Source of the DNA: Rheinheimera pleomorphica
Lineage (GTDB): Bacteria; Pseudomonadota; Gammaproteobacteria; Enterobacterales; Alteromonadaceae
NCBI RefSeq assembly: GCF_011634895.1
Contig: NZ_SIRR01000003.1
Span: 706,205 to 770,204, forward strand
Direction of reading: 5' to 3'
Length of the DNA stretch: 64,000 bases
Shown: in pieces, positions 37,822-46,542 of the stretch
Layout of the letters: each line of letters starts with the position of its first letter
How positions within the stretch are numbered: the stretch's first letter is position 1
Program-made: the position numbers and the translations under genes
The notes under the pieces: generated by a model
Databases searched by the model: none
The model's input: only the letters and a program-made list of their open reading frames with translations
What the model was told of the DNA's origin: nothing

Positions 37822-38796
37822 TTATGGCGTTAAGCCACTGGAAAAATACATCTGACGGTTGGCGTCAATAAAGATAGCTTCGTAGCCGTCAATTAGTTCA
37901 ATCAACGCCAGGCCTTGCTGTAAGCCCAGCACAAATAAGGTGGTAGATAAAGCGTCTGTTTGCGTGGTATCCGGGCCGGTAACGGACACACTCAACGCAC
38001 CGGCAGCGCTTTGGCCGGTTTTGGGATCCAGAATATGATGATAGCGCACACCTTCTTCAATAAAAAAGCGTTCGTAGTCTCCCGAGGTGCTGATGGCCGT
38101 GTTTTCCAGTGGCAAGGTTGCCGCATATTTGTCGTCCTGGCGTGGATGTTTAATACCAACCAGCCAGGGTTTGCCCGCTTTGTCACCTAACAAACGGCTG
38201 TCGCCACCGGCAGTTAGCTGTGCATGCTTGATGCCCCTGGCCGCCAGCAACAATATGCCACGTTCAACAGCATAGCCTTTGGCAATGCCGCCTAAATCGA
38301 TTTTGATGCCGGCTTGGCGGTAGCGTACGGTGTTGCCCGGCAACAGTTCGACACTTTGATAATTCACCAGTTGCCGGCCTTGCTGTAATTGCGCCGCATC
38401 AGGTTTTAGCCGGGCGCGGTAGTCGTAGTAAAAGCCAACTGAGGCAAAAGTAATATCAAAGGCGCCATTGCTAAGTTCAGAAATTTGCCGGGCTTGTTGT
38501 AGCAGCTGATACATCTCTGCAGACACCTGCACCGGCGCTGAAGCTGCCTGACGGTTTAACAGGCTAAGTTCACTGCTGGCAATATAGGGGCTCATCAGCT
38601 GATTAATGCGTTCAAATTCGGCCTGCACGTCCAGAATAAGCTGACTTGCCAGCGTGCTGTCTTCACTCCACAGTTCAATATACGCCTGGGTACCCAGCGT
38701 TTGAAAGGCCTGGCGGTGCCACTGGGCAGTCGCGGTTGATACAAACAGCAGTGATGCAAAACAAAACACTAAATGATGGGCAGCGATAAAACGCAT
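37822..38796 (-). CDS. apbE: FAD:protein FMN transferase (ApbE-type)
   Basis: A periplasmic enzyme that attaches FMN to threonine of target proteins (as in Nqr and Rnf). I place the start at the ATG at 38796 (324 aa), preceded by an AGGAAG ribosome-binding site and giving a signal peptide; an upstream ATG at 38817 lacks this. ApbE signatures seen are FQTLGTQAYIELW, IDLGGIAKGYAVERG, AGGDSRLLG, TSGDYERFF and YHHILDPKTG. No lipobox cysteine is present, unlike E. coli ApbE. TlpA, DUF4266 and DUF3570, frequent ApbE partners, are encoded at 20209-22010. Confidence 0.9.
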   Translation of the reverse strand: MRFIAAHHLVFCFASLLFVSTATAQWHRQAFQTLGTQAYIELWSEDSTLASQLILDVQAEFERINQLMSPYIASSELSLLNRQAASAPVQVSAEMYQLLQQARQISELSNGAFDITFASVGFYYDYRARLKPDAAQLQQGRQLVNYQSVELLPGNTVRYRQAGIKIDLGGIAKGYAVERGILLLAARGIKHAQLTAGGDSRLLGDKAGKPWLVGIKHPRQDDKYAATLPLENTAISTSGDYERFFIEEGVRYHHILDPKTGQSAAGALSVSVTGPDTTQTDALSTTLFVLGLQQGLALIELIDGYEAIFIDANRQMYFSSGLTP

Positions 38797-39149
38797 GGCA
38801 GCTTCCTGATAACGCAACAGCTGATATTGTTACAGAGCCAACCGTTTTACTCAATGTCTTGCTGCCAGTTTACGTTATCGCCGCTAACGTCGATGCCGGT
38901 TATTTTCAGATGATAAATTTGCGATATGTTTGCATTGCGCCTTTAAGGCACTATCTTTAAGAACGTTAATTATTCCTGCTTGTATAAATAACCGCTGTTC
39001 GTGCTGTGTTATTTGCTATTACCGCCGTTGCAGACTTAGGTGAAGCGACAGTATCACAGGCTGTTGCGTGGCCAGTCGTAAATTAACCCGATATGTATCG
39101 TTCACAGCCATGAGGGCTGTGTTGTGTGCGTTTGGCTGGAATAAATAAG
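38797..39149. other. Intergenic region before the contractile injection cluster
   Basis: This 353-base gap between apbE (minus) and the first eCIS gene (plus) has no convincing ORF. It is AT-richer than its surroundings. A weak candidate promoter is TTGCAT at 38930-38935 with TATCTT at 38952-38957 (16-base spacer). Nearer the gene is a perfect hairpin at 39103-39121. It probably holds the regulatory input of the whole eCIS operon. Confidence 0.5.
39103..39121 (+). promoter_or_regulatory. Hairpin in the eCIS leader
   Basis: CACAGCC ATGAG GGCTGTG: a perfect 7-bp stem with a five-base loop, 28 bases before the first eCIS start codon. There is no T-run after it, so it is more likely an operator dyad or mRNA structure than a terminator. 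Confidence 0.4.
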
Positions 39150-39731
39150 ATGATAGCGAAGACGTTGACGCAGTTAGCGGCGCAGTTAAACCGGTTTTTG
39201 CGGCAGAATTTTAAGCTGGATGAAGATATTGTACTGGTGTCGAACTTAAATGAGTCCGATGGCAGTGCCTGTACGCATATCAATAATAAGCTGGCGCTAT
39301 TTCTGGTTGGCGTTGAAAAAGAAGCCGCTATCCGTAATAAACCCACACTCCCCGATACGGGTTTTAGCCGCAGTGCCAGCAGCGCGCCAGCACTGCATCT
39401 GAATTTATATATGATGCTGGCGGCCAACTTTAACGGCGCCAACTACAGCGATGCACTAACGTTGCTGTCGGCGTCAATCAGCTTTTTTCAGCGCAACCCG
39501 GTTTTTAGCCGGCAAAGTTTACCAGAGCTCGACCCGGCGATAGAGCAACTGACACTGGATCTGGAAAACCTCAGCATTCAGGATGCCAGTAATTTATGGG
39601 GCATGTTAAGCGGTAAATATCTGCCATCGGTGCTGTACAAGGTGCGGATGCTCAGCTTTGATGGCGCCGATATTTATGCGCAAAGTAGTTTGCTAAGCAA
39701 GCCGGTCAGCGACATAGGCAGCCGCTTATGA
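39150..39731 (+). CDS. eCIS DUF4255 tail-terminator/cap protein (Afp16/Pvc16-like)
   Basis: First gene of the eCIS operon; 193 residues from ATG 39150 (a GTG at 39126 is possible). The N-terminal part matches the DUF4255/Pvc16 pattern: IAKTLTQLAAQLNRFL, then DEDIVLVSNLNE, followed by NKPTLPDTGFSR and a LNLYMMLAANFNGANYSDALTLLSASISFF stretch (split here: LNLYMMLAANF, NYSDALTLLSASISFFQ). In Afp and PVC this protein caps the tube-sheath end opposite the baseplate and fixes particle length. It overlaps the next gene by four bases. Confidence 0.88.
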   Translation: MIAKTLTQLAAQLNRFLRQNFKLDEDIVLVSNLNESDGSACTHINNKLALFLVGVEKEAAIRNKPTLPDTGFSRSASSAPALHLNLYMMLAANFNGANYSDALTLLSASISFFQRNPVFSRQSLPELDPAIEQLTLDLENLSIQDASNLWGMLSGKYLPSVLYKVRMLSFDGADIYAQSSLLSKPVSDIGSRL

Positions 39732-40576
39732 GCTATCTGCCATTATGCCAGCTGCACCTGCAGCATCATTACTTTAACAGCGGTTACCTGGCACAGGCGA
39801 AACTGCTCGCCTCAGCGGCTACAGTGCAAAAGCTGCACAATGCCCAGCTGGTGTTGAAAGCCACTAAGCAGGGCGCGGTGTTACTGCTGGACAGCTCGCG
39901 ACGTGATATAGCCGCCGCCTGTTGTGAACCCGCTCTGACATTGCATTTTTTGTTGTACAGCACAGATAGCCGTTTTGGCAGTTATACCGAGCCGGTGTTG
40001 CCTTACGGGCAGCTGTGGTATTGCGACAGCCAGAACGTTGTGGCCGAGGGCAGCTTGCTGCGCTTACATCAACAGCCTGCACTAAGCAGCGCAGAGCTGA
40101 TTAGTGCTGATGACAACCGGCTGCTATCTGTTATCGATCGGCGCCAGGCCAGTTTGCCACAGCTGGTGCTGGCGCTTCACATTAGCGGCGCTGAGATTAA
40201 CGCGCTAAACGCCACCAATGCCCGCAATTATCTGCTCAAATTCGCCAGCCGCCAGACGTTGTGGCGTTACTACCTGGTGGGTGACAGCTTTAATGGCGCC
40301 CTGCAAATTCGCGATCTGAGCCAGCACAGTGCCGAACTTTTTGCCCGGCAGCAGGATGTCATGCTGGCCAATGGCCGCAAGGCGCAGGTGTTTGATTCTG
40401 TGAAGCCGCTCAGCCTGGCAGAGCAAAGCCCATATCGCTTTGCGTTGATTAGCCAGGATGGTGACAGTGAAAAAATTCTGATTAAACGGCTGCCGGTGGC
40501 AACGGCCGGGCAATCGGGCAACGCAGTAGTAAACGGAGTATCGCGACACCTGGCTGAAATATACCTTAATTACTAA
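39728..40576 (+). CDS. eCIS-associated protein of unknown function, 282 aa
   Basis: I do not recognise a family with confidence. The protein is soluble, mostly beta with about 280 residues; notable stretches are LLDSSRRDIAAACCEP and PYRFALISQDGDSEKILIKRLP. It lies between the DUF4255 and sheath genes, overlapping the former by four bases, a position where several eCIS lineages keep an uncharacterised gene. It could be a capping, fibre or assembly protein. No signal peptide or membrane segment. Confidence 0.6.
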   Translation: MSYLPLCQLHLQHHYFNSGYLAQAKLLASAATVQKLHNAQLVLKATKQGAVLLLDSSRRDIAAACCEPALTLHFLLYSTDSRFGSYTEPVLPYGQLWYCDSQNVVAEGSLLRLHQQPALSSAELISADDNRLLSVIDRRQASLPQLVLALHISGAEINALNATNARNYLLKFASRQTLWRYYLVGDSFNGALQIRDLSQHSAELFARQQDVMLANGRKAQVFDSVKPLSLAEQSPYRFALISQDGDSEKILIKRLPVATAGQSGNAVVNGVSRHLAEIYLNY

Positions 40577-40593
40577 CCAGAAAGGATCTGATC

Positions 40594-42153
40594 ATGGGGC
40601 AGATGAAAACGCCTGGCGTTTATATCGTAGAAAAAAATGCCTTTCCCAATTCAGTAGTGGAAGTGGCAACGGCAGTGCCGGCTTTTATCGGTTACACCGA
40701 AAAAGCACTGAACGGCACTAAATCTCTGACTAATCAGCCGATGCGTATCAGCTCAATGTCAGAGTTTCACAATTATTTTGGTTTTGCACCCACACCAATG
40801 TTCGGTTTAGCTGAGGCCACAGCGCCAGCTGACAACACCTTTAGCGTGGCCGGTAAAGCGTATCAGCTGAGCCATGACAGCGGCAAAAACCTGTTGTATT
40901 ACGCCATGATGCTGTTTTACCAAAACGGCGGCGGGCCCTGTTATATCGTGTCGGTGGGCAATTATGCTGACGACGTCGAAGGCGCCAAGCTGATGGCCGG
41001 TATTGAGCAGTTGGTCAAAGAGCAGGAGCCCACCATGCTGGTGATCCCTGAAGCGGTGTTATTACCAGAGGATGATTGCATAGCGGTGCAACAAGCGGCA
41101 CTGGCACATTGTGGCGGTAAGATGCGCAACCGGGTGGCCATCCTGGACGTCTGGCAGGGCTACAAACCACGCCAGCATCCAGAGGGCGACTGCATTGAAA
41201 ATTTCCGCGGCAAACTGGGTATTAATTATCTGGATTTTGCCACTGCCTATTACCCCTGGCTTAATACCAGCATAGTGCAAGAGCGCGATCTCAGTTATCA
41301 GAACCTGACGCCGGCCGCGCTGTTACAGCAGCTGCTAAAACAGGAGCGCAACCTGCCTGACGAGCTACCCAAGTTGGCTGATACTGCCAGCGCGGCGGAT
41401 AAATCCGCCCAGTTGAAACTGCAGCAGCAATTGGATGCCATTGCTGATATCAGCGCTGACTGGAGCCAGTTGGAGCAGGCCGAGCGCGTGGCCAAGCAGA
41501 TGTTATTGCACAAAAGTTTAAAAGCCATCAGCCCGCTGTATAGCCAGCTGATTAGCCAGATGCGCGCCATGCTGAATTTACTGCCACCGGCCGCGGCGAT
41601 GGCCGGTATTTACACTATGGTCGACAACACCAAGGGCGTATGGAAAGCACCGGCTAATGTCAGCTTAAGCGCAGTAGTATCACCGGCGGTCAATATTACC
41701 CATGACGAGCAGGAAGATTTAAACGTCAGTACCCAGGGTAAGTCGATTAATGCCATCCGCACCTTTATTGGCGAAGGTACCCTGGTCTGGGGCGCCCGCA
41801 CACTGGACGGTAACAGCCTCGACTGGCGCTATATCAGTGTGCGCCGCACCATGATTATGCTGGAGGAATCCATCCGCCTGGGCACTAAGGCCTACGTATT
41901 TGAAAATAATACCGCCAGCACCTGGGTCACTATTAAAAGCATGATCCGCAATTTTCTTACCGGCATCTGGAAACGCGGCGGTTTAGCCGGTGCAACCCCG
42001 GAAGATGCGTTCAGTGTCAGCGTTGGCCTGGGAGAAACCATGACATCGGAAGATATTCTCGAGGGCATTTTACGGGTCACAGTGCTGGTGGCGCTGATCC
42101 GGCCGGCCGAGTTTATCGAGATCACCTTCCAGCAGCAGATGCAGAAGTCCTGA
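40594..42153 (+). CDS. eCIS contractile tail sheath protein
   Basis: A 519-residue sheath subunit. The N-terminus (KTPGVYIVEKNAFPNSVVEVATAVPAFIGYTEKA, shown here as KTPGVYIVEKNAFPNS then TAVPAFIGYTEKA) is the typical sheath start, and the C-terminal third (SINAIRTFIGEGTLVWGARTL, YISVRRTMIMLEESI, FVENNTAS-like FENNTAS, and the final VLVALIRPAEFIEITFQQ) is the conserved gp18-like core whose terminal strand links subunits. An AAAGGA ribosome-binding site precedes it. Only one sheath gene is present, whereas Afp and PVC carry three. Contraction of this sheath drives the inner tube. Confidence 0.95.
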   Translation: MGQMKTPGVYIVEKNAFPNSVVEVATAVPAFIGYTEKALNGTKSLTNQPMRISSMSEFHNYFGFAPTPMFGLAEATAPADNTFSVAGKAYQLSHDSGKNLLYYAMMLFYQNGGGPCYIVSVGNYADDVEGAKLMAGIEQLVKEQEPTMLVIPEAVLLPEDDCIAVQQAALAHCGGKMRNRVAILDVWQGYKPRQHPEGDCIENFRGKLGINYLDFATAYYPWLNTSIVQERDLSYQNLTPAALLQQLLKQERNLPDELPKLADTASAADKSAQLKLQQQLDAIADISADWSQLEQAERVAKQMLLHKSLKAISPLYSQLISQMRAMLNLLPPAAAMAGIYTMVDNTKGVWKAPANVSLSAVVSPAVNITHDEQEDLNVSTQGKSINAIRTFIGEGTLVWGARTLDGNSLDWRYISVRRTMIMLEESIRLGTKAYVFENNTASTWVTIKSMIRNFLTGIWKRGGLAGATPEDAFSVSVGLGETMTSEDILEGILRVTVLVALIRPAEFIEITFQQQMQKS

Positions 42154-42215
42154 TCATTCCAACAACAGATACTAATTTTGCAGATCACTAATTTTGCAGA
42201 GAAAGGAGCTTAAAA

Positions 42216-42674
42216 ATGGCTGATGACGGTTCAACCCAATCAACCTCGGTGTGGCCCTTACCGAAGTTTTATTTTCAGGTGAAATGGGACTCAGAAGTGA
42301 TGTCGTTCCAGGAAGTGTCCGGGCTGGATGTGGAAGCCCAGATCATTGAATACCGCGCTGGCGACAACCCGGTATTTTCTGCCACTAAGATGCCAGGGCT
42401 GAAAAAGTCCGGCAATGTGACGATGAAAAAAGGCGTGTACAAATCGGACAACAAGTTCTGGGCCTGGTTTAGCCAGATCAAGATGAACACCATTAAGCGT
42501 TTGCCGGTCACCATCAGCCTGCTGGATGAAGCCGGAGGCACCACTATGGTGTGGACGCTGACCAATGCCTGGCCGACCAAGATCACCGGTACCGATCTGA
42601 AGTCAGACGGCAACGAGGTGGCCATCGAAACCATCGAAATTGTGCACGAGGGCATCACTATTGATAACCCCTGA
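42216..42674 (+). CDS. eCIS inner tube protein 1 (gp19-like)
   Basis: A 152-residue tail tube protein of the T4 gp19/Hcp-like fold. It shows the family pattern: PKFYFQVKWDSEVMSFQEVSGLD near the N-terminus (split: PKFYFQVKWD, MSFQEVSGLDVE), MPGLKKSGNVTMKKGVYK, FWAWFSQI and the GNEVAIETIEIVHEGI end. It stacks as hexameric rings to form the tube that is propelled into the target. The ribosome-binding site AAAGGAG is strong, as expected for a high-copy protein. A paralogue follows at 42688. Confidence 0.94.
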   Translation: MADDGSTQSTSVWPLPKFYFQVKWDSEVMSFQEVSGLDVEAQIIEYRAGDNPVFSATKMPGLKKSGNVTMKKGVYKSDNKFWAWFSQIKMNTIKRLPVTISLLDEAGGTTMVWTLTNAWPTKITGTDLKSDGNEVAIETIEIVHEGITIDNP

Positions 42675-42687
42675 CAGGTAAAACCCA

Positions 42688-43146
42688 ATGACTGAGCAAA
42701 CCGCGTATCCGTTACCGGCGTTTTACTTTCGGGTGAAGTTTGCCACTACCGGCGACAGTGCCGACACCGCCTTTCAGGAGGTGTCGGGCATTGGCGGCCA
42801 GATAGACACGGAAGAGATCACCGAAGGGGGCGAGAATCGCTTTGTGCACCGCTTACCCAAGGCAGTGAAATACAGCAACCTGGTACTGAAACGCGGCATT
42901 GCTGACATTAACTCTGAACTGGTGAAGTGGTGCCTGAAGGTCTTTGCCCATGGCTTAGACCGCGGTATTACGCCGATGACCATCATGGTTGAGCTGCTGG
43001 ACAGTAACGGCCAGCCGGCGCGCAGCTGGTCTTTTGTTAATGCCTGGCCGGTCAGCTGGCAGGTGGAAGCCTTCAGTGCCAGCAAAAACGAAGTAGCAAT
43101 AGAGAAACTCGAATTCAGTTATCAGTATATGTCAAGGGAGAGCTAA
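42688..43146 (+). CDS. eCIS inner tube protein 2 (gp19-like)
   Basis: A second 152-residue gp19-like tube protein: LPAFYFRVKFA, FQEVSGIGGQIDTEEI, LVLKRGIAD, LVKWCLKVFA and NEVAIEKLEFSYQYM. It equals its neighbour in length but differs in much of the sequence. In Afp, Afp5 forms the first tube ring next to the baseplate while Afp1 builds the rest; this gene, being nearer the baseplate genes, is the better Afp5 candidate. That split is inference from gene order. Confidence 0.93.
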   Translation: MTEQTAYPLPAFYFRVKFATTGDSADTAFQEVSGIGGQIDTEEITEGGENRFVHRLPKAVKYSNLVLKRGIADINSELVKWCLKVFAHGLDRGITPMTIMVELLDSNGQPARSWSFVNAWPVSWQVEAFSASKNEVAIEKLEFSYQYMSRES

Positions 43147-43149
43147 ACC

Positions 43150-43323
43150 ATGCCTATTGAAGTGAGCCGGCTGATTGTCAAAGCCACACTGCTGGAACCG
43201 GCAGAACCACCGGTCGCGGCGCAGCCGCTGCAAGGCGAAAGCTTACGCCAGTTAAAAGAAGAAATTTTGCAGGAATGCCAGCGCCTGGTTGAGCAGGCCC
43301 GCTTTGAGCAGAGGCCGCGCTGA
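43150..43323 (+). CDS. eCIS small protein, DUF5908-like
   Basis: A 57-residue protein starting at ATG 43150. It opens MPIEVSRLIVKATLLEP, which fits the DUF5908 pattern (MPIEI..L.IK..V) of very small proteins found between tube and LysM genes in eCIS loci, and ends with a charged helix. The stop codon overlaps the next ATG (TGATG), so it is firmly within the operon. Its role is unknown; it is easily missed because of its size. Confidence 0.75.
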   Translation: MPIEVSRLIVKATLLEPAEPPVAAQPLQGESLRQLKEEILQECQRLVEQARFEQRPR

Positions 43324-44000
43324 TGAGTGGCAGCAAAACCCTGCTCAGCATCAGTTGCTGTGACCATAATGGCCAACCGACCGGCGAAGGCCAGTTTCAG
43401 GCGCTGATTAACCCCGCCAGCCTGAACCATCAGCTGGGCATCAGTTACAACAGCGACAGTAGCGGCCATTTACCGATAGGCAAGTCGGCGGTGGAAAGCA
43501 AACTAAGCCAGTACCAGCAGGAAAAACTCAGTTTTGAACTGGTGTTAGATGGCACCGGTGTGGTGCCGGCCAGCGCGCCTACCGAAGTTAGCCAACAGGT
43601 GAAACAGCTAAAAAACGTGGTGTATCACTATGTGGGGGAAAAGCACGAACCCAGCATTGTCAAACTGCAGTGGGGCCAGAGCTTCAGCTTTATTGGCCGC
43701 TTAAGCAGTATGACACTGGACTATACCTTGTTTAAACCCGGAGGCGACCCACTGCGGGCGAAGATTAAACTGAACTTTGGCAGTTATATGTCAAACAAGC
43801 AGGAGGCGCTAAAAGCCGACCGGCAATCGCCGGATCTAACCCATCAGGTGCGGGTGAAAGCCGGCGATACCCTGCCATTGCTATGTTACCGTCAGTACCG
43901 CGACAGCAGTTACTACCTGGCGGTAGCCGCCTTTAACCAACTAGACAGTATCAGTGCACTTAAACCCGGCACGGTATTGTATTTTCCGCCGCTGAGGTAG
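43323..44000 (+). CDS. eCIS LysM-containing tube/baseplate adaptor (Afp7-like)
   Basis: A 225-residue protein. The N-terminal two thirds match the CIS tube/Afp7 family (GQFQALINPASLNHQLGISYN split as GQFQALINPASLN and ISYN; SLSFELVLDGTG-like LSFELVLDGTGVVP; FIGRLSSMTLDYTLF), and the C-terminal 55 residues form a LysM-like domain (VRVKAGDTLPLLCYRQYRD to LKPGTVLYFPPL). It corresponds to T4 gp53/gp54-type adaptors that join the tube to the spike. The gene starts inside the previous stop codon and ends three bases before the spike gene. Confidence 0.9.
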   Translation: MSGSKTLLSISCCDHNGQPTGEGQFQALINPASLNHQLGISYNSDSSGHLPIGKSAVESKLSQYQQEKLSFELVLDGTGVVPASAPTEVSQQVKQLKNVVYHYVGEKHEPSIVKLQWGQSFSFIGRLSSMTLDYTLFKPGGDPLRAKIKLNFGSYMSNKQEALKADRQSPDLTHQVRVKAGDTLPLLCYRQYRDSSYYLAVAAFNQLDSISALKPGTVLYFPPLR

Positions 44001-44003
44001 CAG

Positions 44004-45791
44004 ATGGTCAATTCTGTGCTGACAGGGGCCGAGGGCCCGGTAAGATTAACGATAAGCAGTGATGGCACGGCGCTCGCTGACAGCATCAGTGTGATCAGTA
44101 TTGATATCACCAAGGCGTTAAACCGCATACCAGTGGCACTGCTGACCTTTAGCGATGGCGATATGCCGAATAAAGACTTTCCGTTATCTAATCAGGCGCA
44201 GTTAATACCCGGTGCCAAGTTGGTGTTGAAGTTGGGCTATGGCGACAACGAGCAGCAGGTGTTTAGTGGTGTGGTGGTAAAGCACAGCCTGAGTGTGCGC
44301 GGCAATAACCAGGCCGAGCTGATAGTGGAATGCCGTGATCCGATTTTTGCTGCCAGCCTAAGCCGCAACAATGCCAACTTTGTCGATATGAAAGACAGTG
44401 ATATCTGGCAGCAACTGGCCGCTAACTACGGCGTAAGTTGCACGGCGACGGCCACCACCGAGCAGCACGCCGAGCTGGTGCAGTACTACTGCAGCGACTG
44501 GGATTTTATGCTGTTAAGGGCTGAAATTAACGGCATGCTGCTCAATGCCGATGATGGCAGCCTGAGTATAGCGCCGCCGGATGTCAGTAGCGATCCGGTA
44601 TTAAAAGTGACCTATGGCGATGATTTACTAAGCTTTAACGCCAGCCTCGATGCCAGCCAGCAGTTTAGTACCGTTAACGCCGTCAGCTGGGATCCGGCCA
44701 GCCAGCAGGTACAGCAGCAAAGCGCCACACCAGACGCCTTTAGCGGCCAGGGTAATGTCAGCGCCGCTAATCTGGCCAGTGTTGCCAACCTCAAGCAGCA
44801 GCTGTTGCAATCTAATGCCCCCCTTAGCAGCGACAGCTTAACCAGCTGGGCCAGGGCGCAGCAACTGAAAGCGGCGTTAAGCCGTATTCGTGGCGAGCTA
44901 CGTTGTCAGGGCTCGGCTTTATTAAAGCCCGGCGTGTTATTAGAGATAGAGGGGGTTGGCGAGCGCTTTAACGGCAAGGTGTTTGTCAGCCAGGTACGCC
45001 ATATCGTCACTAATGGTGATTGGGTAAGTCAGGTCAGCTTTGGTATGTCGGCGCAGTGGTTTGCCCAAAGCAGCGATATCAGTGCGCCGGCGGCGGGCGG
45101 TATGTTACCCGGTGTCGATGGCCTGCAAATTGGTGTGGTACTAAAACTGGATGCCGATCCGGCCGGTGAACAGCGTATTCAGGTCAAGGTGCCGTTGCTG
45201 CAAGCGCAAACCGAAGGTGTTTGGGCGCGCTTGCTGAGTTTTTATGCCTCAGATGGCTTTGGCCAGTACTGTGTGCCCGAAATCGGCGATGAAGTGATTT
45301 TAGGCTATCTGAACTGCGACCCCTGCCATCCGGTGATCCTCGGTAGCCTTTATAGCAGCAAACGGCCTGCTGCTTATTCACATACCGCTGAAAACAATGT
45401 TAAAGCCTTTGTCAGCCGCAGCAAACTGACGCTGGAATTTGACGAAGAGAAGAAAAAAATCAGCATACTGACGCCGGCAGGTAACAAGGTGGTACTGGAT
45501 GATGACAGTAAAAGCATCCTGTTGCAGGACCAAAACGGCAACAAGGTTGAACTGTCAGAAGCCGGGATCAGCCTGGATAGCCCGAAAGACATTAGCCTGA
45601 GTGCAAAAGGCAAAATCAGTTTACAGGCGGTCGGTAATATCGAGCTGGCGGCCCAGGCCGATTTTAGCGCTCAAGCGCTGAATATAGCGCAGGAGGCCAA
45701 GGTCGGGTTTAGCGCCAAAGGCAACGCCAGTGCCGAACTGTCGGCCAGCGGCCAGACCACGGTAAAAGGTGCCATGGTGATGATTAATTAA
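44004..45791 (+). CDS. eCIS central spike protein (VgrG/Afp8-like)
   Basis: A 595-residue VgrG-like spike. The N-terminal part is gp27-like (phage late-control D fold; DSISVISIDITKALNRIPVALLTF split as ISVISIDITKALNR and PVALLTFSDGD), the middle carries the gp5-type OB-fold with FGQYCVPEIGDEVILGYLN and DPCHPVILGSLYS, and the last ~120 residues form a repetitive beta-helix (KISLQAVGNIELAAQADFSA pattern) ending in TTVKGAMVMIN. It makes the trimeric needle at the tip, capped by the PAAR protein of the next gene. No C-terminal effector extension is present. Confidence 0.94.
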   Translation: MVNSVLTGAEGPVRLTISSDGTALADSISVISIDITKALNRIPVALLTFSDGDMPNKDFPLSNQAQLIPGAKLVLKLGYGDNEQQVFSGVVVKHSLSVRGNNQAELIVECRDPIFAASLSRNNANFVDMKDSDIWQQLAANYGVSCTATATTEQHAELVQYYCSDWDFMLLRAEINGMLLNADDGSLSIAPPDVSSDPVLKVTYGDDLLSFNASLDASQQFSTVNAVSWDPASQQVQQQSATPDAFSGQGNVSAANLASVANLKQQLLQSNAPLSSDSLTSWARAQQLKAALSRIRGELRCQGSALLKPGVLLEIEGVGERFNGKVFVSQVRHIVTNGDWVSQVSFGMSAQWFAQSSDISAPAAGGMLPGVDGLQIGVVLKLDADPAGEQRIQVKVPLLQAQTEGVWARLLSFYASDGFGQYCVPEIGDEVILGYLNCDPCHPVILGSLYSSKRPAAYSHTAENNVKAFVSRSKLTLEFDEEKKKISILTPAGNKVVLDDDSKSILLQDQNGNKVELSEAGISLDSPKDISLSAKGKISLQAVGNIELAAQADFSAQALNIAQEAKVGFSAKGNASAELSASGQTTVKGAMVMIN

Positions 45792-45816
45792 CCTGCAACC
45801 CAATTAAGGAGCGCTT

Positions 45817-46116
45817 ATGCCACCTGCTGCCCGTTTAACCGATATGCACCAGTGTCCGATGCAAACGCCGGGGTTACCGCCCATTCCGCATGTTGGCGGG
45901 CCGGTGGTGGGGCCCGGTGTGCCAACGGTACTGATTGAAAAGTTACCGGCGGCGGTGCTGGGCGATAACTGCGTTTGTGTCGGGCCACCGGACAGCATTA
46001 TTAAAGGTTCGGCCACGGTGATGATCGGCGGTAAACCGGCGGCAAGACTGGGTGATAACTGTGCCCATGGCGGCACTGTGGTGATGGGCGCGGCAACGGT
46101 AATGATAGGAGGCTAA
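45817..46116 (+). CDS. eCIS PAAR-repeat spike tip (Afp10-like)
   Basis: A 99-residue PAAR protein that sharpens the spike tip. It has the PAAR opening (PPAARLTDMHQCPMQ), repeated GxP..VLI/VMIGG units and metal-ligand His/Cys residues (HQCP, CVCVG, NCAHGG). It ends GAATVMIGG. It is placed between spike and gp25 genes with an AAGGAG ribosome-binding site and its stop abuts the next ATG. No toxin extension. Confidence 0.93.
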   Translation: MPPAARLTDMHQCPMQTPGLPPIPHVGGPVVGPGVPTVLIEKLPAAVLGDNCVCVGPPDSIIKGSATVMIGGKPAARLGDNCAHGGTVVMGAATVMIGG

Positions 46117-46542
46117 ATGAAGCGCGACCAGCCGGATACTGCCTTTATCGGCCAGGGCTGGGCCTTTCCGCCCCGCTTTGAGGCACGTCAGCGTCAGGCC
46201 GGGATGGTCAGTGACGAGCAGGATATTGAGCAAAGCCTGCATATTCTGTTTTCTACCCGGCCCGGTGAGCGCGTAATGCAACCGGAATATGGCTGTGCCT
46301 TGCAGCGCTATGTATTTAGCGCGCTGGATGACCATGTGCTGGCCAATATTATTGCCGCCATTGAACACGCGGTACTGTTTTATGAGCCGCGCATCCGCTT
46401 GTTGGATGTTGTGCCGGATCTGACACAACTGTATGACGGCGTTTTGCTGCTTAAGCTTAGCTATCAGATCCGCAGCAGTAACAGCCGGCACAATATGGTT
46501 TACCCGTTTTATCTGCTGGAAGGCAGTGAGGTGTCATTGTGA
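46117..46542 (+). CDS. eCIS baseplate wedge protein, gp25-like (Afp9)
   Basis: A 141-residue gp25/lysozyme-like baseplate protein. Family features are FIGQGWAFPPRF near the N-terminus, DEQDIEQSLHILFSTRPGERVMQPEYGC (read as EQSLHILFSTRPGERVMQPE), with the conserved E-P-E-Y-G and the RI.L.DV strand. gp25 proteins nucleate sheath polymerisation at the baseplate. It starts directly after the PAAR stop and overlaps the baseplate-J gene by four bases. Confidence 0.94.
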   Translation: MKRDQPDTAFIGQGWAFPPRFEARQRQAGMVSDEQDIEQSLHILFSTRPGERVMQPEYGCALQRYVFSALDDHVLANIIAAIEHAVLFYEPRIRLLDVVPDLTQLYDGVLLLKLSYQIRSSNSRHNMVYPFYLLEGSEVSL

